This document shows, piece after piece, positions 63,515-64,000 of a stretch of DNA of 64,000 nt. The notes beneath the pieces were generated by a model. It was not told the origin of the DNA. It ran no database searches and saw nothing but the letters and a program-made list of their open reading frames with translations. The stretch covers positions 372,001 to 436,000 of the forward strand of contig JAMXBD010000967.1 of assembly GCA_024138025.1 (NCBI GenBank), written 5' to 3'. The DNA is from Combretum micranthum (lineage: Eukaryota > Streptophyta > Magnoliopsida > Myrtales > Combretaceae). The translations under genes and the position numbers were made by a program. Every line of letters begins with the position of its first letter. Position 1 is the first letter of the stretch.

Positions 63515-64000
63515 TCAATCAGAATCTCTAGGGGTCGGACTCGGAAGTCGAGCTCTGCTAGATGAACTCCCATCGTCCCTACAAATGAATTGGCTTAGAT
63601 AAGCCCTCACAGTCAATCTTCTCCTCTTAGGGGCTCGAGCTAATTCTTCTTGTTCATTCTCATCCTCCTCATCATCTTCTCCTGCTCTTTGTCTATCCTC
63701 ATTCACCTCTTCTATCTCAAACTCCCTTCTAGATTCCTCCTAAAATCTGTCCACATTTTCTCTATCTTCCCTCAGTATGGCCTCATTCTCATTTTCCACT
63801 TCCATAGGATCGTTGACTATCGCATTAGCCATCCTTTCATTAGTCATCCTAGGGTGTTCATTTACTTCATAAATATCCTTCAATGGTTAGGTCTAAGTCA
63901 GCTTCTACCCTACCACAATCAGGAATCTCCAAGTCTCGATCAAAATCCATAATTGGTGGGTTTGGCTCAAGATTGGGTTCTTCCTCCAACATTATGGGTG
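63515..64000 (-). pseudogene. Acidic reading frame upstream of gag (unrecognised)
   Basis: The minus strand is open from the window edge (MLEEEPNLEPNPPIMDFDRD) to a frame change near 63880. It continues through VNDPMEVENENEAILRE, one TAG, and then MNEDRQRAGEDDEEDENEQE, a basic APKRRRLTVR patch and SRARLPSPTPRDSD-stop (63515). It is strongly acidic with one nuclear-localisation-like basic stretch. I do not recognise it. It may be an accessory frame of the chromovirus or part of another element; it continues beyond the window. Confidence 0.4.

Overview
This is AT-rich plant nuclear DNA. The evidence is GT-AG introns in the one host gene, long LTR retrotransposon sequences with plant-type TATA boxes, a chromodomain-bearing Ty3/gypsy element, MITEs, and tRNA-derived SINE-like units. 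The species cannot be named from sequence alone; a eudicot is likely.

Layout. (1) 1-23564 is a Russian-doll nest of LTRs. An old LTR (F) is split by LTR-E (6312-22770). E holds LTR-A (6320-19770), A holds LTR-B (8112-18046), B holds LTR-C (9158-15698), and C holds an unrelated LTR-D (10128-13434). For E, A, B, C and D I could read matching 5-bp target-site duplications (TSDs) on both sides, so the order of insertion is fixed. Left of E are three stacked LTR 3' ends (1545, 4986, 6297) and a solo LTR of a second family, Q (1560-4306). (2) 23565-31202 is a low-copy island. It holds one recognisable host gene on the minus strand (27261-29110, UPF0565/C2orf69 family, three coding exons, one apparent frameshift), three MITE-like elements and a weak SINE-like stretch. 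(3) 31203-47979 is a second nest: LTR-G holds a copia-like solo LTR (32734-34145) and LTR-H (35495-47316); H holds LTR-I (36398-44978), which holds LTR-J (39653-43298). (4) 47985-53595 is degraded repeat DNA with minisatellites and truncated LTR pieces. (5) 53596 to about 62920 is a decayed Tekay/Del-like chromovirus on the minus strand: a 3.5-kb 3' LTR, polypurine tract, chromodomain, integrase, RNase H, reverse transcriptase, protease and gag. A palindromic cluster of SINE-like units interrupts gag (61845-62704). (6) 62921-64000 holds a probable leader and an acidic reading frame upstream of gag.

The 3' LTR of the chromovirus has the same ends and internal landmarks as the solo LTRs, so almost the whole window is built from one LTR family (net length about 3.0-3.6 kb, up to 4.9 kb for I). 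It forms two subfamilies: A, C, E, H, J and LTR-1, versus B, G, I, M and N.

The most interesting signals lie inside these LTRs, which are usually treated as non-coding. There is a pair of adjacent stem-loops whose arms covary between copies. There is a 14-codon acidic exon-like frame ending in P-x-D-Y-[YF]-x-stop, kept open in most copies and preceded by a splice-acceptor-like sequence; the unrelated LTR-Q has an analogous acidic terminal exon split in the same phase. A conserved palindromic core and a positionally fixed minisatellite slot whose repeat unit differs between subfamilies are also present. Together they suggest an intron-containing, structured leader encoded by the LTR.
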